A stretch of 64,000 nucleotides of DNA from Acorus gramineus (taxonomy: Eukaryota; Streptophyta; Magnoliopsida; Acorales; Acoraceae). Below are positions 59,185 through 64,000 of the stretch, piece by piece. A program made the translations under genes and the position numbers. Location: assembly GCA_030737835.1 (NCBI GenBank), contig CM060854.1, positions 14,658,607 through 14,722,606 on the forward strand, written 5' to 3'. Within the stretch, counting starts at the first letter, position 1. The number at the start of each line of letters is the position of its first letter. The notes beneath the pieces are model-generated. The model worked only from the letters and a program-made list of their open reading frames with translations. It was not told where the DNA came from and made no database searches.

Positions 59185-61881
59185 ATGGTAAAGAAATCCG
59201 ATGTCCCGTTAATGTACTCTTTTAACGGGAGGATTGTTCAACGTGAAGATACTTCATTTTATGAAGGTGGTACCAAGAAAACCATCATAAATAAGAGAAT
59301 CTCTTATGTCGATTTACTCCAAATGATGTACCATTTGACGGGAACCGATCCAAGTCGTTACAAATTGTCCATGAGTGCTGTGCATCCCACTCACGACGGA
59401 AAGAGTTTGGGTGCCCCTCTCGAAGATGATATGGGTGTGAAAGTGATGATAATGTTGTACCCAAAGCACGTGCATGTCATTCAATTATGGTTAGAGAAGG
59501 AAGAGATCATACAAAGAGGTCGTGGTGCGATGAATTACAATGCAGAAGATTCATATCCCTCCATTGTTCGTGATCCATACCAACCTTCATCGTCGTCGTT
59601 CGTTCCGTGTGCCCAAGAAGATTTGATTGATGCAACACCAACCAATGCCCATGGGAGTGTCAATATACCACATTTGTAAGTATTGTGTATTTATAGGATG
59701 TTTTTGGTGGGTGTATTCATATGTGTAAGTATAGTGTGTTTTCATTTATAGGTCCCCATTTCATGACATGGGTTGGAATGATATTCGTGAGGGAATTGAA
59801 GTAAACAATGAAGAAGAAGATCAAGAAGGAGGAGAAGAAGAAGAGGAAGTGGGAGAAGATACTGAAGAAGAAGAAGAGGATCGTGAAGATCACTGGGTTG
59901 AAGGACCTGATACTGAGGAGGACCATGATGTGAGGAGAACTGCCATCCATGAATATAGTGTTCCTCAAATGTTTCCTACACGTGAGCTTATGGAGCAGGC
60001 GGTGGCAGAAAATGTCCATCCATGCATTTATGAAATCGGATCTTCTTCGTGTAATGAACTTGAGGTTGGTCAGCTTTTCGCGAATAAGAAGTCACTCATT
60101 AATGCTGTCCGAACCTGGAGCATAAAGAAATGTGTACAGTGTCATGTGGTGAAATCAAATGCAGAAAAATACGCCGTTAAGTGCATAAATGATGAATGTA
60201 ATTGGAGATTATATGCGAGGAGGGTCGGTGGTTCAGAAATGTTCAAGATTTCCACTCTGAGAGTTCCTCATACATGCTTGGATCCTCTACTCAGTTCAAA
60301 TCACAGACAATTTAGTTCTGATTATATCTCACAGCTGATTATGCCAACGATTCGTCATAATTTGAGAATCAGTCCTACTGAGATAATGGACAGGATACGT
60401 GCTGATCATCACTACACAATTTCATATTCAAAGGCACACCGTGCCAAATGGAAGGCTATGGAGAGGATATTTGGAAATTGGGTTGCCTCTATATGTTGAT
60501 GCCCTGAGGAGGTCTAATCCAGGAACAAATGTGATCTTCGAAGGCCCTGTCATACAAGAGAATAACATGGGCAGACCGATCCGACAGTTTGAACGTGTTT
60601 ATTGGGCATTCGGACCAGCCTTAGAGGCTTTCAAACATTGTCGTCCATTGGTTTGCATCGATGGAACACACCTGTGTGGAAAATATAAAGGAAATATCCT
60701 GATAGCCACTGCTTGCGATGCAGAAAATGGTTTGCTTCCGATAGCCTTTGCTATAGTTGAATCTGAGAACAGAAGCAGTTGGACCTTCTTCCTTTGGAAC
60801 TTGTTCTTTTCTGTTGGTTGTATAAACAATGTGTATCATATCTGATCGGCATTTGGGCATCATAGCAGGCATGAAAGCTATTGAGGAAGCAAGCAATGTG
60901 ACATGGCACCATCGTTTCTGTATGAGACACATGATAGACAACTTCAAAAAAAATGTTAAATCAAAGGAGTTGAGTGACCAGGTTTGGAGGGCTGCCACCT
61001 TGAAATGTCCAAATCAATTTGCTGACGAAATGCGAAAGATTCTTAGTGCCTCTCCGCAAGCTCGCACATGGCTTGATCAAGTCCCTCCACAAACATGGGC
61101 CCTTTGTTATGACGATGGTCGTCATGGCACGATGACCACCAATAGAGCAGAAAGCATGAACTCGGTCTTGAAAGGTGTAAGAGGATTGCCAGTCACTGCC
61201 ATATTACAACAGACATTCATACGGGTGTCAGAGTATTTTTATACGAGGCGTGAGTCGGGCGAGAGCATGTCAGGTGAACATGTGCCATCTATGCAGCAGC
61301 GTTTGGAGAGAACTGCACATGATGCAAGGGCGATGCTAGTAAGAAGGCTTGATAGGTCAGAGTTCAATGTCCAAGACAAGAATGAGGTTATGTATACTGT
61401 CTTCTTGTATTCTGACCATGCAAATTGTCAATGTCATGTTTTGAAGTTGTTTCACTATCCATGTGCACATGTCATAGCGGCTTGCGGGTATGCTCGTATT
61501 AGTCCTGGGAGATATGTGTCACATTGGCTTTCCTCAGAGTCATATAGACACACTTATGAACCCCGATTCCACTCTGTTGATGATAAAAGTCGTTGGCCGT
61601 TTCCTACAAAAAACGATCCTATCTTCATCCCACCGAATATTAGGAGACAAGCGGGGCGCCCTGTATCAACTCGCCGACGTATGCATATGGACTCCAGGGA
61701 TCCAAGTCTGAGATATACATGTTCAATATGTCATGAGAAAGGCCACAGAAAAAATAAATGTCCACGTAGAAATACAAATGCTGGTATAAATGTTAAATAT
61801 GATTTTGATATTACGATGAATGTTAAATTGTTTGAGTATATATTAATTTGTGTTCAAATTACAGGTGATGGACATACGTGA
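59185..61881 (+). pseudogene. MuDR-type MULE transposase, two frameshifts
   Basis: Exon 1 (59185-59675) and exon 2 (from 59752) join in phase (HL|SPFHDMGW). Order: a PB1-like N-terminus (YSFNGRIVQREDTSFYEGGT); a very acidic linker (about 59800-59930); a zinc DNA-binding domain (KKSLINAVRTWSIKK, CINDECNWRLYAR, HTC); a DDE core with D in VCIDGTHLCGKYKG, D in CIISDRHLGI and E in NRAESMNSVL; a SWIM finger (CQCHVLKLFHYPCAHVIAAC); and a CCHC knuckle (CSICHEKGHRKNKCP). The frame breaks near 60482 (after RIFGNW, a deletion before LPLYVDALRR) and again near 60825 (after FFLWNL). It therefore looks inactive. A possible last intron at 61784-61864 would change only the tail. Confidence 0.9.
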
Positions 61882-63960
61882 GTGGCATGGACCCGTCGTG
61901 GATGATTTGCTGTATTTTCAGGGATCTCATAGATCTCATCATGGATTTCAAGGAAAGGTATATCCATTAGAATAATTTTATCTCTTCTGTTATTATTGTG
62001 GTCAAAATTATTTTATTTAATAAACTGATTAAATTTGACACAGACCGATACCATGAAGTTCACGATCCACATGGTGGCATTGCGTCACTGGGTCATGGAT
62101 CCACGCATTGAGCCATACGTGAGGGCATCCGGATTCTACTATTTGACACAGATGGGATATACAAGATCAGATCATCGACTATTACAAGCACTCGTGGAGA
62201 GATGGAGACCAGAAACCAACACATTTCATGACTGTCACACTTCAGGATGTTGCTGTTCTGACAGGGCTTCCCATTGATGGCAAGCCCGTGACCGGTATCA
62301 CAGACTGCGATGATTGGGGACACGTTTGTGAGGATCTGTTAGGTGTTGGCCCCCCTGCAGAGAAGATCAAGGGTGGTAGAATTTATCTCTCGTGGCTTAA
62401 AGAAACTTTCAGCATTGTACCAGATATTGATTTGGACGACGACATCCTCCAGCAGTATGCATGGGCATATATCTTATTTGTTCTTGGATCCACCATCTTC
62501 GCTAATGGCACAGAAATAAGATACATGCATGTTATCTTTATCTACTTAGAGATTTGGATGATGCTGGCCGATATTCCTGGGGTGCAGCTGCGTTGGCCCA
62601 CATGTATAGAGCGTTGTACAAGGGTAGTGTGCTTGGAGAGAGGACGTTCGCAGGATCTCATGGATTTTATTCGCTGCTACAGGTAATATGAAAACTCCAA
62701 GTTTCCTTTGTAAAACTTGTTCTTTTTTATCAGTGTTACTTGTATTTTTTTATTTGTTCCCACAGATATGGTCGTGGGAGAGATTACACGTGGGATGACC
62801 GGACTTACATGACTCAGATTTTGTGCTTGGAGATAGACCTTTGGGGGCAAGGTAATACATATTTTTCATCTTCTATTATCAATTCATGGATGATCAGATT
62901 TCACTAAATTCCTCACTATCAGGTGGAAGGTGACTCAGAGGTTTGATGAAAATTCACGAGTTCTGATATACTATAGGGCACAACTAGACTACCAGCTTGA
63001 GTCACAGGTGATTCGAACTTTATTATTATATTGCACACACAATATATACTCATTAAGATTGTGATACTAATTATAATTTTGATTTTTTGTAGGTTATCTG
63101 GCAGCCTTATGTTGGGACATATGCTGTACTACCATATGCTTGTAGGGATCATATGGAGTTGTGGTTGGCTAGGGTCCCACTCATTTGCTTTGATATCATG
63201 GAGATGCACGTGCCCGATCGAGTCACACGTCAATTTGGGGTGCATCAAGACATACCATCCACTGTAGAGGTCATCGACCGGGTGAACAGACGAGGTAGAC
63301 AGGATACCAATTGGATGGTATATCACCAAACTTTTATCGAACGTTGGGACCAACGCTTGGATCACATCCACCAGTTGCATCATACCCGAAGTTCGAGGAG
63401 ATATATGGAGTGGTATTGGGAGAGAACAGTCAGACATATCACACCTCCACCACCCCCACACCACCCTTCAGGATATGTCGCAGAACATTCTGTAATTTCT
63501 TTAGCATCTGTTATATTTTCATAAAGTGATAAATGATTTTAAAACCACTTATTATAATGAAACTTCTGATAAACAGGGGGAGTTACACAGAATATTAGTG
63601 AGGTGTTTGCAAGGGGGTTGGTGTTGTACCCCAATTATGATGAGTGAGGACGTATAATTGTTGGTGGCACGTGATTATGCAGAGGCGATGATGGGGGAAA
63701 GGGAACAGCCATCGAGTACCTCCAGTGCAGCTACAGATGATGATGATTACTCCAGAGATGTCATAGATGACAGTGCATTTGGGCCAGGAGCTGATACTGA
63801 ATTCACAATTGATGAGTTCTTTGGTGATGTACGACTGGAGCCAGAATTGGATGAGCAGCCACCACAACCAGCTCCAGTTTCAGATCAAGCTAGAGATGCC
63901 ACTCCAGACATATGTTCGTGGACCACGCAGGATTTGGTGCACTTCTACTATTGCCAGTAG
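61868..63960 (+). pseudogene. plant mobile domain (PMD/MAIN-like) gene, frameshifted
   Basis: Exons inferred from splice signals: 61868-61957, 62044-62682, 62766-62851, 62923-63007, 63093-63491, then a tail from about 63577. Recognisable PMD blocks: LRHWVMDPRIEPYVRASGFY, TVTLQDVAVLTGLPIDGKPV, then GRYSWGAAALAHMYRALYKG in a shifted frame, IWSWERLHVG, VIWQPYVG, and RVPLICFDIMEMHVPDRVTR followed by QFG. PMD proteins (MAIN, MAIL1) are nuclear factors for silencing and growth, and PMDs are also common transposon cargo, often labelled phosphatase 7 long-form homologs. Frame breaks: near 62231 (block lost before MTVTLQ), near 62545, and a stop after LHVG near 62796. The gene starts directly after the transposase stop on the same strand. 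Confidence 0.85.
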
Positions 63961-64000
63961 GAGATCGGGTGAATCATTTACCACTCCGGCTCAATCAGCT

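Larger units (their letters stand above)
58336..64000 (+). mobile_element. second MULE with MuDR transposase and PMD gene (right end outside)
   Basis: The left end is placed near GAGGATAATTAGCATTTTTA, followed by ATTTACAAAATAACCC words and the palindrome cluster, then AAACCCTAAA-rich leader DNA, a MuDR-type transposase and a PMD gene, all plus-strand. The right terminal repeat is not in the window, so the element extent is inferred from gene content. It is unrelated to the MULE at 18909-37955: its transposase has a PB1-like N-terminus and a CCHC knuckle and no FAR1 domain. Confidence 0.75.

Overview
The window is nuclear DNA from a flowering plant. Evidence: Ty3/gypsy chromovirus LTR elements primed by initiator Met-tRNA, plant-type Mutator-like (MULE) and PIF/Harbinger transposons, MITEs, tRNA-derived SINEs, FAR1 and plant mobile domain (PMD) proteins, and one intron-rich cellular gene with ordinary plant splice sites. 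No rRNA, tRNA, CRISPR or bacterial feature was seen. The sequence does not fix the species.

Left part (1-12147). A degenerate Tekay/Del-type chromovirus runs in from the left edge: pol, then a 5'-truncated 3' LTR ending at 5092. After AT-rich DNA comes a complete solo LTR of a related family in reverse orientation (6872-10427), flanked by a perfect 5-bp duplication, TTTTA.

Middle (12148-38055). This reads as a three-level nest. The outermost level is a PIF/Harbinger element (Myb/SANT protein, DDE transposase, small GRF zinc-finger protein, all on the minus strand). Its right arm is split by a large MULE (about 18909-37955) carrying a nine-exon Ulp1 cysteine-protease gene (plus strand) and an intact FAR1-type transposase (minus strand). 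The fourth intron of the Ulp1 gene holds a 9.7-kb LTR retrotransposon (21783-31507) with both LTRs but a gutted, rearranged interior.

Right of the nest (38056-53200). The only clear cellular gene is a WDR91-like gene: LisH-like N-terminus, coiled coil, C-terminal WD40 repeats. Splicing 15 coding exons gives an uninterrupted 665-codon frame. Its introns hold SINEs, a MITE, a decayed exon copy and a proteasome alpha-1 gene fragment. The nest begins within about 100 bp of its likely TATA box.

Right end (53200-64000). A hAT-type MITE, a 457-bp tandem duplication, a tRNA-derived SINE with a perfect 12-bp duplication and a MITE-within-MITE are followed by a second, unrelated MULE (from about 58336 past the window edge). 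It carries a frameshifted MuDR-type transposase and, downstream on the same strand, a frameshifted PMD gene. Three 32-bp palindromes lie in its left end.

Exon joins were checked by codon phase by hand. No homology search or transcript data was available, so family names rest on recognised motifs.
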